From the NCBI RefSeq assembly GCF_000416235.1, contig NZ_ATLO01000049.1, forward strand, positions 310,001-374,000: a stretch of 64,000 nt of DNA, written 5' to 3'. Numbering within the stretch: the first letter of the stretch is position 1; each line of letters begins with the position of its first letter. Positions 51,063-59,625 of the stretch are shown here, piece after piece. Position numbers and translations under genes: made by a program. The notes beneath the pieces are model-generated. The model worked only from the letters and a program-made list of their open reading frames with translations. It had not been told where the DNA came from and made no database searches. The stretch is from Pseudomonas sp. CFII64 (lineage in GTDB: Bacteria; Pseudomonadota; Gammaproteobacteria; Pseudomonadales; Pseudomonadaceae).

Positions 51063-51086
51063 CAATATCAAAAAGTTTTGATATTG
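51063..51086. promoter_or_regulatory. Perfect palindromic operator candidate
   Basis: CAATATCAAAA at 51063-51073 and TTTTGATATTG at 51076-51086 are exact reverse complements separated by AG. It lies in the 260-base divergent gap between the ArsR-methyltransferase gene and tkt, 42 bases from the former's start codon. AT-rich ATATCA/TGATAT dyads suit ArsR-family operators, so autoregulation, and control of metK through it, is likely. No second copy was noticed before ahcY, metF or metK. Confidence 0.75.
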
Positions 51087-51281
51087 GGTGATGGGTGGCA
51101 GTTCTCAGGCGTCATGATTCCGCGATTGGCACTAGCACAAAGCCATAGATGAACAAATAACGAACAGCCAGCAGGAAAAACCACCACAAGCCGTTATCTT
51201 CCATTGCCCCCAGCCAGTGCCTGAGGGAAAATGCTCGCCTTTTTCAGATCCATTCTTTTCCCAGTTCCCAGGAGATCAGCG

Positions 51282-53279
51282 ATGCCCAGCCGTCGTGAGC
51301 GTGCCAACGCCATTCGTGCACTCAGCATGGATGCCGTGCAAAAAGCCAACAGCGGCCATCCCGGTGCCCCTATGGGCATGGCGGATATCGCCGAAGTACT
51401 TTGGCGCGACTATCTGAAACACAACCCTGCCAATCCGGCATTCGCCGACCGCGACCGCTTCATCATGTCCAACGGTCATGGCTCGATGCTGGTTTACTCG
51501 TTGTTGCACCTGACCGGCTACGACCTGTCCATCGACGACCTGAAAAACTTCCGCCAGCTGCACAGCCGCACGCCGGGTCACCCGGAATACGGCTACACCC
51601 CTGGCGTCGAGACCACTACCGGCCCACTGGGCCAAGGCCTGGCCAACGCTGTTGGTTTTGCCATCGCCGAAAAAACCCTGGCGGCGCAGTTCAACCGTCC
51701 CGGTCACAACATCGTCGATCACCACACCTACGTTTTCCTGGGTGATGGCTGCATGATGGAAGGCATTTCCCATGAAGTCGGCTCTTTGGCCGGCACGTTG
51801 AACCTCAACAAGCTGATCGCCTTCTACGACGATAACGGCATCTCCATCGATGGCGAAGTCGAAGGCTGGTTCACCGATGACACCCCTAAGCGCTTCGAAG
51901 CTTACGGCTGGCTGGTGATCCGCAATGTCGACGGCCATGACGCCGACGAAATCAAGACCGCCATCGACACCGCGCGCAAGAGCGACCAGCCGACGCTGAT
52001 CTGCTGCAAGACCACCATCGGTTTCGGTTCGCCGAACAAGCAAGGCAAGGAAGAATCCCACGGCGCGCCACTGGGTGCCGACGAAATCGCCTTGACCCGC
52101 GCCGCCCTGAAATGGACCCACGGTCCGTTTGAAATCCCGGCTGACATCTATGCCGAGTGGAACGCGAAAGAAAAAGGCCTGGCGGTTGAAGCCGAGTGGG
52201 ATCAGCGTTTTGCTGCCTACTCTGCCGAACACCCGGAGCTGGCCAACGAGCTGATCCGGCGCATGAGCGGCGAGTTGCCAGCTGACTTCGCCGAGAAATC
52301 CGCAGCTTATGTGGCTGAAGTCAACGCCAAGGGCGAAACCATCGCCAGCCGCAAAGCCAGTCAGAACGCCTTGAGCGCTTTCGGCCCGCTGCTGCCGGAA
52401 ATCCTCGGCGGTTCGGCTGACCTGGCCGGTTCCAACCTGACCATCTGGAAAGGCTGCAAGAGCATCACCGGCGAAGACGCCAGCGGCAACTACCTGCATT
52501 ACGGTGTGCGTGAGTTCGGCATGGGCGCCATGATGAACGGCATCGCCCTGCACGGCGGCTTCGTGCCTTACGGCGCGACCTTCCTGATCTTCATGGAATA
52601 CGCCCGTAATGCGGTGCGCATGTCCTCGCTGATGAAGAAGCGTGTGATCTACGTGTTCACCCACGACTCCATCGGTCTGGGCGAAGACGGCCCGACGCAC
52701 CAGCCAATCGAGCAACTGACCAGCCTGCGCACCACGCCGAACCTTGATACCTGGCGTCCAGCGGATGCGGTGGAATCGGCGATTGCCTGGAAATACGCCC
52801 TTGAGCGTAACGACGGCCCATCGGCGCTGATCTTCTCCCGGCAGAACCTGACTCACCAGTCCCGCGACGCAACCCAACTGGCAGATGTTGCCCGTGGCGG
52901 TTATGTGCTGCGCGATTGCGTCGGCGAGCCTGAGCTGATCCTGATCGCTACCGGTTCGGAAGTCGGCCTGGCTGTGCAGGCGTTCGACGCCCTCAGCGCG
53001 CAAGGTCGCAACGTGCGCGTGGTTTCCATGCCATGCACCAGCGTGTTCGATGCCCAGGACGCGATGTACAAGCAGACCGTCCTGCCGTTGCAGGTCAGCG
53101 CGCGTATCGCCATCGAAGCTGCCCATGCGGACTTCTGGTACAAGTACGTCGGTCTGGAAGGTCGCGTCATCGGCATGACTACCTTCGGCGAGTCGGCCCC
53201 TGCGCCGGCCTTGTTCGAAGAGTTCGGCTTCACTCTGGAAAACATCCTGAGTACGGCTGAAGAGTTGCTGGAAGACTGA
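51282..53279 (+). CDS. tkt: Transketolase
   Basis: Thiamine-diphosphate enzyme of the pentose phosphate pathway that moves two-carbon units between ketoses and aldoses. It has 665 residues. Features: AIRALSMDAVQKANSGHPGA (N-terminal substrate histidine), the ThDP motif GDGCMMEGISHE ending in the metal ligand region YDDNG, and the pyrimidine domain with FGMGAMMNGIALHGG and THDSIGLGEDGPTHQP. AGGAG precedes the ATG at 51282. It heads the tkt-epd-pgk-fba run, which in pseudomonads serves gluconeogenesis and the pentose phosphate pathway. Confidence 0.97.
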   Translation: MPSRRERANAIRALSMDAVQKANSGHPGAPMGMADIAEVLWRDYLKHNPANPAFADRDRFIMSNGHGSMLVYSLLHLTGYDLSIDDLKNFRQLHSRTPGHPEYGYTPGVETTTGPLGQGLANAVGFAIAEKTLAAQFNRPGHNIVDHHTYVFLGDGCMMEGISHEVGSLAGTLNLNKLIAFYDDNGISIDGEVEGWFTDDTPKRFEAYGWLVIRNVDGHDADEIKTAIDTARKSDQPTLICCKTTIGFGSPNKQGKEESHGAPLGADEIALTRAALKWTHGPFEIPADIYAEWNAKEKGLAVEAEWDQRFAAYSAEHPELANELIRRMSGELPADFAEKSAAYVAEVNAKGETIASRKASQNALSAFGPLLPEILGGSADLAGSNLTIWKGCKSITGEDASGNYLHYGVREFGMGAMMNGIALHGGFVPYGATFLIFMEYARNAVRMSSLMKKRVIYVFTHDSIGLGEDGPTHQPIEQLTSLRTTPNLDTWRPADAVESAIAWKYALERNDGPSALIFSRQNLTHQSRDATQLADVARGGYVLRDCVGEPELILIATGSEVGLAVQAFDALSAQGRNVRVVSMPCTSVFDAQDAMYKQTVLPLQVSARIAIEAAHADFWYKYVGLEGRVIGMTTFGESAPAPALFEEFGFTLENILSTAEELLED

Positions 53280-53304
53280 TAGCGATTCAGCCTGCAGGAG
53301 CTCT

Positions 53305-53392
53305 GTTGGAGCGAGGTTTGCCCGCGAAGGTATTTACACGGTTTGTCTGACAGACCGTGTTGCCTTGATTCGCGGGCAAACCTCGCTTCAAC
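53305..53392. repeat. REPIN between tkt and epd (type GAGGTTTGCCCGCGAA)
   Basis: GTTGGAGCGAGGTTTGCCCG faces CGGGCAAACCTCGCTTCAAC. Between them ACACGGTTTGTCTGA and CAGACCGTGT form an extra inner inverted repeat, so the whole element can fold into one long arm. It lies inside the tkt-epd gap and may mark an operon boundary. Confidence 0.9.
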
Positions 53393-53434
53393 AGTTGATT
53401 CCTGCGGGATTGGTGACTTGCCCACGAGAACCCC

Positions 53435-54484
53435 ATGCCCCAACACCGCCCTTACAAAGTTGCACTCAACGGCTACGGCCGTATCGGTCGTTGCGTCGTT
53501 CGCGCGCTTTGCGAGCGGGGGGCGAAGGCCGGGTTCGAAGTGGTTGCCATCAACGATCTGGCCGACATGGCCAGTCTCGAATACCTCACGCGCTTTGACT
53601 CCACACATGGCCGGTTCCCCGGCGAAGTGCGGGTCGAAGGGCAATACCTGCACATCAATGATCACAAGATCAAGGTGCTGCGCAGCGCAACCCCCGAAGG
53701 CATTGACTGGGCCGCGCTGGATATCGATCTGGTGCTGGAGTGTTCCGGGGTCTACAACACCCGCGAAGACGGTCAGCGCTTTCTCGATGCCGGCGCGCCG
53801 CGCGTGCTGTTTTCCCAGCCCATGGCCAGTGAAGCCGATGTCGACGCCACCATCGTGTTCGGCATCAATCAGCAGAATCTGACCGGCAATGAGCTGCTGG
53901 TCTCGGCGGCGTCCTGCACCACCAATTGCAGCGTGCCGTTGCTGCGTTTGCTGGATCAGGCCATCGGTCTGGAATACGTGACCATCACCACGATCCACTC
54001 GGCGATGAACGACCAGCCGGTGATTGACGCCTATCATCATGAAGACCTGCGCCGCACGCGCTCGGCGTTTCAGTCGATCATTCCGGTGTCCACTGGTCTG
54101 GCGCGAGGCATCGAGCGGCTGCTTCCGGAACTTGCCGGCCGAATTCAGGCCAAAGCAGTGCGTGTGCCGACCGTCAATGTGTCGTGCCTGGATATCACGC
54201 TGCAAAGCGCGCGCGATACCGACGCCGTTGAAATCAACCGCATTCTTCGCGAGGCCGCCACAGGCGGACCGCTGAAAGGGTTGCTGGCCTACACCGAACT
54301 GCCGCACGCCAGTTGCGATTTCAACCATGACCCTCATTCGGCCATCGTCGATGCGAGTCAGACCCGCGTATCCGGCCCACGGCTGGTCAATCTGCTGGCC
54401 TGGTTCGACAACGAATGGGGTTTTGCCAATCGAATGCTTGACGTCGCTGATCATTTTTTGCGCGTCGCAGACCAACAACAGTAA
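53435..54484 (+). CDS. epd: Erythrose-4-phosphate dehydrogenase
   Basis: GAPDH-family enzyme of 349 residues. NAD-binding VALNGYGRIGRCVVRALCERG is at the N-terminus (shown in two parts: VALNGYGRIGR and CVVRALCERG), the active cysteine is in SAASCTTNCSVPLL, and WFDNEWGFANRM is near the end. In the Epd group this enzyme oxidises erythrose 4-phosphate for pyridoxal phosphate synthesis. Position between tkt and pgk supports Epd over the GAPDH isoenzymes, though sequence alone does not exclude some GAPDH activity. The pgk start is 17 bases downstream. Confidence 0.9.
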   Translation: MPQHRPYKVALNGYGRIGRCVVRALCERGAKAGFEVVAINDLADMASLEYLTRFDSTHGRFPGEVRVEGQYLHINDHKIKVLRSATPEGIDWAALDIDLVLECSGVYNTREDGQRFLDAGAPRVLFSQPMASEADVDATIVFGINQQNLTGNELLVSAASCTTNCSVPLLRLLDQAIGLEYVTITTIHSAMNDQPVIDAYHHEDLRRTRSAFQSIIPVSTGLARGIERLLPELAGRIQAKAVRVPTVNVSCLDITLQSARDTDAVEINRILREAATGGPLKGLLAYTELPHASCDFNHDPHSAIVDASQTRVSGPRLVNLLAWFDNEWGFANRMLDVADHFLRVADQQQ

Positions 54485-54501
54485 AAAACAGGGATTCACT
54501 C

Positions 54502-55665
54502 ATGACCGTGTTGAAGATGACCGACCTCGACCTGCAAGGTAAGCGCGTGTTGATCCGCGAAGACCTCAACGTCCCGATCAAGGACGGCACAGTCAGCAGT
54601 GATGCACGTATTCTCGCCTCGTTGCCGACCATCAAGCTGGCGCTGGAAAAAGGCGCGGCCGTGATGGTGTGTTCGCACCTGGGGCGTCCGACCGAAGGCG
54701 AATTCTCCGCTGAAAACAGCCTCAAGCCCGTTGCCGAATACCTGAGCAAGGCCCTGGGCCGCGACGTGCCGCTGGTGGCTGATTACCTGGACGGCGTTGA
54801 CGTCAAGCCTGGCGACATCGTGCTGTTCGAGAACGTGCGCTTCAACAAGGGCGAGAAAAAGAACGCTGACGAGCTGGCGCAGAAATACGCGGCTTTGTGC
54901 GACGTGTTCGTGATGGACGCTTTCGGCACTGCGCACCGCGCCGAAGGTTCGACCCACGGCGTGGCCAAGTTTGCCAAGATCGCTGCGGCAGGCCCGCTGC
55001 TGGCTGCCGAGCTGGATGCACTGGGCAAAGCCCTCGGCGCTCCGGCCCAGCCAATGGCCGCCATCGTTGCCGGCTCCAAGGTTTCCACCAAGCTCGACGT
55101 ACTCAACAGCCTGAGCGCCATCTGCAATCAGCTGATCGTCGGCGGCGGCATCGCCAATACGTTCCTCGCTGCAGCCGGTCACAACGTCGGCAAGTCGCTG
55201 TACGAACCTGATCTGCTGGACACCGCCCGGGAAATCGCCGCCAAGGTCAGCGTGCCGTTGCCGGTGGACGTCGTGGTTGCCAAGCAATTTGCCGAAAGCG
55301 CCGCCGCGACCGTCAAGCTGGTCGGCGACGTTGCCGATGACGACATGATTCTGGACATCGGCCCGCAAACTGCAGCGCACTTCGCCGAACTACTGAAATC
55401 TTCCAAGACTATTCTGTGGAACGGTCCGGTTGGCGTGTTCGAGTTCGACCAGTTTGGCGAAGGCACCAAGACGTTGGCCAAGGCTATCGCAGAAAGCTCG
55501 GCGTTCTCCATCGCGGGCGGCGGCGACACCCTGGCGGCAATCGACAAATATGGCATAGCCGATCAAATCTCCTACATTTCAACCGGTGGCGGTGCGTTTC
55601 TGGAGTTTGTCGAAGGCAAAGTCCTGCCAGCCGTGGAAATACTGGAACAACGCGCCAAGGCCTGA
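54502..55665 (+). CDS. pgk: Phosphoglycerate kinase
   Basis: Transfers phosphate between 1,3-bisphosphoglycerate and ADP in glycolysis and gluconeogenesis. The 387-residue product is normal for Gammaproteobacteria. Motifs: RVLIREDLNVPIKDGTVSSD (substrate-binding), MVCSHLGRPTEGEFS, VMDAFGTAHRAEGSTHGVA, KTILWNGPVGVFEFDQFGEG, and the C-terminal nucleotide loop IAGGGDTLAAI. CAGGGA lies upstream of the ATG. Confidence 0.97.
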   Translation: MTVLKMTDLDLQGKRVLIREDLNVPIKDGTVSSDARILASLPTIKLALEKGAAVMVCSHLGRPTEGEFSAENSLKPVAEYLSKALGRDVPLVADYLDGVDVKPGDIVLFENVRFNKGEKKNADELAQKYAALCDVFVMDAFGTAHRAEGSTHGVAKFAKIAAAGPLLAAELDALGKALGAPAQPMAAIVAGSKVSTKLDVLNSLSAICNQLIVGGGIANTFLAAAGHNVGKSLYEPDLLDTAREIAAKVSVPLPVDVVVAKQFAESAAATVKLVGDVADDDMILDIGPQTAAHFAELLKSSKTILWNGPVGVFEFDQFGEGTKTLAKAIAESSAFSIAGGGDTLAAIDKYGIADQISYISTGGGAFLEFVEGKVLPAVEILEQRAKA

Positions 55666-55693
55666 GAACCGGCTTTGGACAAAGGGAATTCAC

Positions 55694-55918
55694 ATGCTTA
55701 AGCCGTTACCGCTGTTGATTGTCGCGGGTTTGCTCAGCGGATGCGCCAGCGAGCCGGAAGCCGGCGAGGTGGATCGCGCGCCTGATGTGCTGCAAGTCAG
55801 CTGCTATCAGGCTCCGTGGCAGGCTGAAACCGTGCCGGTCCTCTACAAAAGGGGCGGCGAGGCGGCGCTGGATAAATACGAATTCATGCCGACCCTCGGG
55901 CCGGTGGGCTGTCGTTAA
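55694..55918 (+). CDS. Small lipoprotein of unknown function
   Basis: Predicted lipoprotein of 74 residues, 28 bases after pgk. The signal peptide MLKPLPLLIVAGLLSGC ends in the lipobox LSGC (cysteine 17). The mature part (YQAPWQAETVPVLYKRGGE; ALDKYEFMPTLGPVGCR) has two more cysteines that could form a disulfide. AAGGGAA precedes the ATG. I do not recognise the family. First of three consecutive small lipoprotein genes. Confidence 0.75.
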   Translation: MLKPLPLLIVAGLLSGCASEPEAGEVDRAPDVLQVSCYQAPWQAETVPVLYKRGGEAALDKYEFMPTLGPVGCR

Positions 55919-56006
55919 AAGCCCTTCAGGCAATTGCTTTGGCAACAATCGGGTACAAAAGTGGTCATTAACAGGTGGATAACTTTTCTGAATAAGGAAC
56001 TTCACC

Positions 56007-56204
56007 ATGAAAATCTCCGCTCTGGCCCTGATCAGTTGTGTGGTATTGGCCGGTTGCAGCGGCTCTGGAGCCCACTCCAAAGCCTGTGAAGTATTTACTC
56101 CGGCGGCCGTGAATGTGCCGACGACCCAGAACGAACAACGGGTCGAAGCGCAGGCAACGGGTGAGCCGGCCGATGATCGGAATCAGGAACAGAACTGCCC
56201 CTGA
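56007..56204 (+). CDS. Small lipoprotein of unknown function
   Basis: Predicted lipoprotein of 65 residues. The signal peptide ISALALISCVVLAGC ends in LAGC (cysteine 17). The mature chain is short, polar and probably disordered (VEAQATGEPADDRNQEQNCP), with two further cysteines. A clear AAGGA lies upstream of the ATG at 56007. No family recognised, and the gene could be species-restricted. It sits between another lipoprotein gene and the MliC-like gene. Confidence 0.65.
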   Translation: MKISALALISCVVLAGCSGSGAHSKACEVFTPAAVNVPTTQNEQRVEAQATGEPADDRNQEQNCP

Positions 56205-56258
56205 TAGAAGGAAGCAACTGGCATCTGCCGTGCTTCATGGGGCAGGCCAGGAGAAGTA

Positions 56259-56579
56259 ATGAAAGGCGTGATTGCTCTTGCGACACTTGCAGTGCTTGGT
56301 GGTTGCGCCAGCATGAAGGCACCGGAACAAGGCGACACCTGGACGCATTGGGTGTGTGACAGCAAAGCCCAGGTTCACTGGCGTTTTGTGGGTCAGGCCA
56401 GGGCCGAGGTTGATGTCCGGCTCAACGAGAGTGATCAGGTTTTCCGGCTCAAGGCTGAGCCGGGTACGCCGTCGCTGTACAGCAACGGCGTGCTGGCCTT
56501 CAACGACAAGGGTGACGAAGGCCTGGTTTACTGGGAAGCCACCAATGATTTGATCGGTCGCGGCTGCAAGGCCCGATAA
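56259..56579 (+). CDS. MliC-like lipoprotein (C-type lysozyme inhibitor family)
   Basis: Lipoprotein of 106 residues: signal peptide KGVIALATLAVLGGC with lipobox LGGC (cysteine 16), then a beta-barrel domain. WTHWVCDSKAQVHWRF near the start and LYSNGVLAFNDKGDEGLVYW near the end fit the MliC/PliC pattern, in which the SNG-type loop inserts into the lysozyme active site. Such proteins protect against host or predator lysozyme. The AGGAG ribosome site is good. Family call is by pattern only. Confidence 0.75.
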   Translation: MKGVIALATLAVLGGCASMKAPEQGDTWTHWVCDSKAQVHWRFVGQARAEVDVRLNESDQVFRLKAEPGTPSLYSNGVLAFNDKGDEGLVYWEATNDLIGRGCKAR

Positions 56580-56706
56580 ACACCGGATTACACCTGCGCC
56601 GATGATCGAGCGCGCGACCCTTCGGGTCGATGCTCAGAACTTGAACAGCAGCCGCCGCTACGGCAGGCTTGCACGATTAACGACCCTACCGGGAGAGACA
56701 TATACA

Positions 56707-57771
56707 ATGGCACTTATCAGCATGCGCCAGATGTTGGACCACGCAGCCGAATTCGGTTACGGCGTTCCAGCTTTCAACGTCAACAACCTGGAACAAATGC
56801 GCGCCATTATGGAAGCGGCCGACAAGACCGATTCCCCGGTGATCGTTCAGGCTTCGGCCGGCGCTCGCAAATATGCCGGCGCCCCGTTCCTGCGTCACCT
56901 GATCCTCGCTGCGGTTGAAGAATTCCCGCACATCCCGGTGGTCATGCACCAGGATCACGGCACCAGCCCTGATATCTGCCAGCGCTCGATCCAGCTGGGC
57001 TTCAGCTCGGTGATGATGGACGGTTCGCTGGGTGTGGACGGCAAGACGCCAACCACCTATGAATACAACGTTGAAGTGACGCGTCGGGTTGTAGCCTTCG
57101 CTCACGCTTGCGGTGTTTCGGTTGAGGGTGAGCTGGGTGTTCTGGGCTCGCTGGAAACCGGCATGGCTGGCGAAGAAGACGGCGTTGGCGCTGAAGGCAT
57201 GCTCGATCACAGCCAGATGCTGACCGATCCGGAAGAAGCCGCCGACTTCGTGAAAAAGACGCAGGTCGATGCCCTGGCCATCGCCATCGGCACCAGCCAC
57301 GGCGCGTACAAGTTCACCAAGCCGCCTACCGGCGACATCCTGGCGATTGATCGCATCAAGGAAATCCACAAGCGCATCCCGAACACGCACCTGGTCATGC
57401 ACGGTTCGTCTTCGGTGCCGCAAGAGTGGCTGAAAATCATCAATGAGTTCGGCGGTGACATCAAGGAAACCTACGGCGTACCGGTTGAAGAAATCGTCGA
57501 AGGCATCAAGCACGGCGTGCGCAAGATCAACATCGACACCGACCTGCGTCTGGCGTCCACTGGCGCAATCCGCGAGTTCATGGCGAAAAACCCAAGCGAA
57601 TTCGATCCGCGTAAATACCTGGCCAAGACCGTAACGGCCATGCGTGACGTGTGTATCGCTCGCTACGAAGCATTCGGCACCGCCGGCAATGCATCGAAGA
57701 TCAAACCAGTTTCTCTGGACGTGATGTTCGAGCGTTACGCCCGAGGCGAGCTGGATGCCAAGATCAACTGA
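56707..57771 (+). CDS. fba: Fructose-1,6-bisphosphate aldolase, class II
   Basis: Zn-dependent aldolase of 354 residues that interconverts fructose 1,6-bisphosphate and the triose phosphates. Zn ligands are in VVMHQDHGTSPD, GELGVLGSLETG and AIGTSHGAYKF, and the substrate loop in VMHGSSSVPQEWL. NIDTDLRLASTGAIREFM completes the phosphate site. GGGAGAGACATATACA precedes the ATG at 56707. It closes the tkt-epd-pgk run and is followed by a terminator. Confidence 0.97.
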   Translation: MALISMRQMLDHAAEFGYGVPAFNVNNLEQMRAIMEAADKTDSPVIVQASAGARKYAGAPFLRHLILAAVEEFPHIPVVMHQDHGTSPDICQRSIQLGFSSVMMDGSLGVDGKTPTTYEYNVEVTRRVVAFAHACGVSVEGELGVLGSLETGMAGEEDGVGAEGMLDHSQMLTDPEEAADFVKKTQVDALAIAIGTSHGAYKFTKPPTGDILAIDRIKEIHKRIPNTHLVMHGSSSVPQEWLKIINEFGGDIKETYGVPVEEIVEGIKHGVRKINIDTDLRLASTGAIREFMAKNPSEFDPRKYLAKTVTAMRDVCIARYEAFGTAGNASKIKPVSLDVMFERYARGELDAKIN

Positions 57772-57792
57772 GTCCGGTTGATCCAGTAATGC

Positions 57793-57820
57793 AAAAGCCC
57801 GCAGCGATGCGGGCTTTTTT
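57793..57820 (+). terminator. Rho-independent terminator of fba
   Basis: AAAAGCCCGCA and TGCGGGCTTTT form a perfect 11-pair stem with a GCGA tetraloop, 21 bases after the fba stop. It has the same design as the maeB terminator. Confidence 0.92.
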
Positions 57821-57840
57821 GTGGGTGATCACAGCATTCC

Positions 57841-57932
57841 CCGTAGGACCGGCTTTAGCCGGGAGAGCTTTTCTTTGGCTACATAAATGCAGTGGCTATA
57901 CGAGACCCTCCCGGCTAAAGCCGGTCCTACGG
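57841..57932. repeat. REPIN between fba and cdhB (type GGCTTTAGCC)
   Basis: CCGTAGGACCGGCTTTAGCC faces GGCTAAAGCCGGTCCTACGG across about 50 bases. The right unit reaches into the last codons of the thioesterase gene, whose stop lies at 57927-57929. Confidence 0.92.
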
Positions 57933-58403
57933 TTCACGGATGCCAATTACCCGCCCCACATACCTCGGCGCAGGCAAGTCTTTCTGGTCCTGCACTATCC
58001 CCAGCAGTTTATTCAACACCGCATCATCGAACGGCGCGGAGCGTGGCCCGGCTGCCAGGTCCACATGCAGCAGCATTTGCTCACTGGCCGCCAGCGGTTC
58101 GTCGATATCGACCTTGTGCAGGCTGTGGTAGAGATGCACGCGCTTGCGATCATGGGCGACGATTTGCGTGCGAACCTCGACCAGCTCGCGCAATTTCACC
58201 TCGTTCAGGTAATTGATATGCGCTTCCAGGGTGAACAGCGAATGGCCGCTGGCGTCGCGGTTATCACTGGTCAGGCCGATTCGGTCCATGAAGGCGTCCG
58301 TGGCGTAGCTGAAAATCAACATGTAAAAGGCATCGCGTAGATGCCCGTTGTAGTCGACCCAATCGGCGAGGATCGGGGTTTTGTAGGTGATGAGGTTGGG
58401 CAT
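57927..58403 (-). CDS. cdhB: Betainyl-CoA thioesterase of carnitine catabolism
   Basis: Hot-dog-fold (4HBT) thioesterase of 158 residues. The catalytic Asp region DWVDYNGHLRDAFYMLIFSY is clear, followed by HSLFTLEAHINYLNEVKLRE. In P. aeruginosa the thioesterase beside carnitine dehydrogenase hydrolyses betainyl-CoA to glycine betaine. Gene order here (cdhC, cdhA, then this gene) supports the same role. The last codons overlap a REP unit. The start is the ATG at 58403 (PNLITYKTPILADWV); an in-frame TTG lies two codons upstream. Confidence 0.85.
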   Translation of the reverse strand: MPNLITYKTPILADWVDYNGHLRDAFYMLIFSYATDAFMDRIGLTSDNRDASGHSLFTLEAHINYLNEVKLRELVEVRTQIVAHDRKRVHLYHSLHKVDIDEPLAASEQMLLHVDLAAGPRSAPFDDAVLNKLLGIVQDQKDLPAPRYVGRVIGIREP

Positions 58404-58420
58404 GTTCAACTCTTCAAATT

Positions 58421-58508
58421 GTTGGAGCGAGGCTTGCCCGCGAATTCAGCGGCACGTTAAATCAGGCACACCGCGTTATCGTTCTTCGCGAGCAAGCTCG
58501 CTCCCACA
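58421..58508. repeat. REPIN between cdhA and cdhB
   Basis: GTTGGAGCGAGGCTTGCCCG faces TTCGCGAGCAAGCTCGCTCC followed by CAC. The two halves are of slightly different subtypes (AGGCTTGCC and AGCTTGCTC). It fills most of the 133-base gap within the carnitine gene run. Confidence 0.88.
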
Positions 58509-58536
58509 AGGTTTTGGTTTTGGTGCTGGTCGGGCG

Positions 58537-59502
58537 CTAGTCGTTGAACGCCATACCATGCTTGGCCTTGGTCACACGCACCGCTTCCAGCACCGCCAGC
58601 AGGCAATCATCGCGATAACGTTCCAGCGCGGCGATGCTGTGCTTGCCCAGTTGATCGCTGGTGCCATCGACCACATCGTCGATCAGCTTGTCGGTGAGTT
58701 CCGGCGCAGGCAGGTAAGTCCACGGCAGCTTCAAGGCCGGGCCGAACTGGTTCATGAAATGCCGCATCCCGGCGTCGCCGCCCGCCAGTGTGTAGGTCAG
58801 GAACGTGCCCATGAACGACCAGCGCAGTCCGGCGCCAAAACGAATCGCATCGTCGATCTCTCCGGTGGTTGCCACGCCGTCGTTGACCAGATGCAACGCC
58901 TCGCGCCACAGCGCTTCGAGCAAGCGGTCGGCAATGAAACCGGGGACTTCCTTGCGCACATGCAGCGGGCGCATGCCCAGCGATTCATATACCTCGATCG
59001 CCGCCTGCACCGCTTCCGGCGCGGTGTGTTGGCCGCCGACCACTTCCACCAGCGGCAGCAGATAAACCGGGTTGAACGGATGGCCGACGACGCAGCGTTC
59101 CGGATGGGTCGCGCCTTCGTAGAACTCGCTGGGCAGCAGGCCCGAAGTACTGGAGCCAATCAGCGCATTGGGTTTGGCCGCTGCGCTGATCTTGCCGTGC
59201 AGCTCAAGTTTCAGATCCAGCCGCTCCGGCGCGCTCTCCTGAATGAAGTCGGCATCGCGCACGCATTCTTCGATGGTCGCGACAAAGCGCAGGCGATCCT
59301 TGGATGCGCCCGATGCCAGGCCTTTCTGTTCAAGGGCGGGCCAGGCATTGGCGACGCGTTTGCGCAATGCAGCCTCGGCGCCGGGGGCCGGGTCCCAAGC
59401 GACAACATCCAGGCCGTGGGCCAGCGCGCGAGCCACCCAGCCGCTGCCGATGACGCCGCTGCCCAAGGCCGCGAAAGTTTTGATGTCGGTGATGAAGGTC
59501 AT
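58537..59502 (-). CDS. cdhA: L-Carnitine dehydrogenase
   Basis: NAD-dependent oxidation of L-carnitine to 3-dehydrocarnitine. The 321-residue product belongs to the 3-hydroxyacyl-CoA dehydrogenase family. It has the Rossmann glycines in LGSGVIGSGWVARALAHG, the catalytic region SSTSGLLPSEF, GHPFNPVYLLPLVEVVGG and EVPGFIADRLLEALWREALH. AGGAACAAACC precedes the ATG. It is flanked on both sides by genes for the other two steps of the pathway. Confidence 0.9.
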   Translation of the reverse strand: MTFITDIKTFAALGSGVIGSGWVARALAHGLDVVAWDPAPGAEAALRKRVANAWPALEQKGLASGASKDRLRFVATIEECVRDADFIQESAPERLDLKLELHGKISAAAKPNALIGSSTSGLLPSEFYEGATHPERCVVGHPFNPVYLLPLVEVVGGQHTAPEAVQAAIEVYESLGMRPLHVRKEVPGFIADRLLEALWREALHLVNDGVATTGEIDDAIRFGAGLRWSFMGTFLTYTLAGGDAGMRHFMNQFGPALKLPWTYLPAPELTDKLIDDVVDGTSDQLGKHSIAALERYRDDCLLAVLEAVRVTKAKHGMAFND

Positions 59503-59550
59503 GGTTTGTTCCTGATTTGAATAGAATGCCGGGGGGCCGCTGCGCTGGCT

Positions 59551-59606
59551 CCGTAGGACCGGCTTCAGCCGGGAGAGCGCCCTCCCGGCTGAAGCCGGTC
59601 CTACGG
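59551..59606. repeat. REPIN between cdhC and cdhA (type GGCTTCAGCC)
   Basis: CCGTAGGACCGGCTTCAGCC with GGGAGAG faces CCTCCCGGCTGAAGCCGG with TCCTACGG. The halves are only a few bases apart, so the pair can fold into a single near-perfect hairpin of about 25 pairs. It lies 49 bases upstream of the cdhA start. Confidence 0.92.
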
Positions 59607-59625
59607 AATCAAGACAGTCAGTGGC

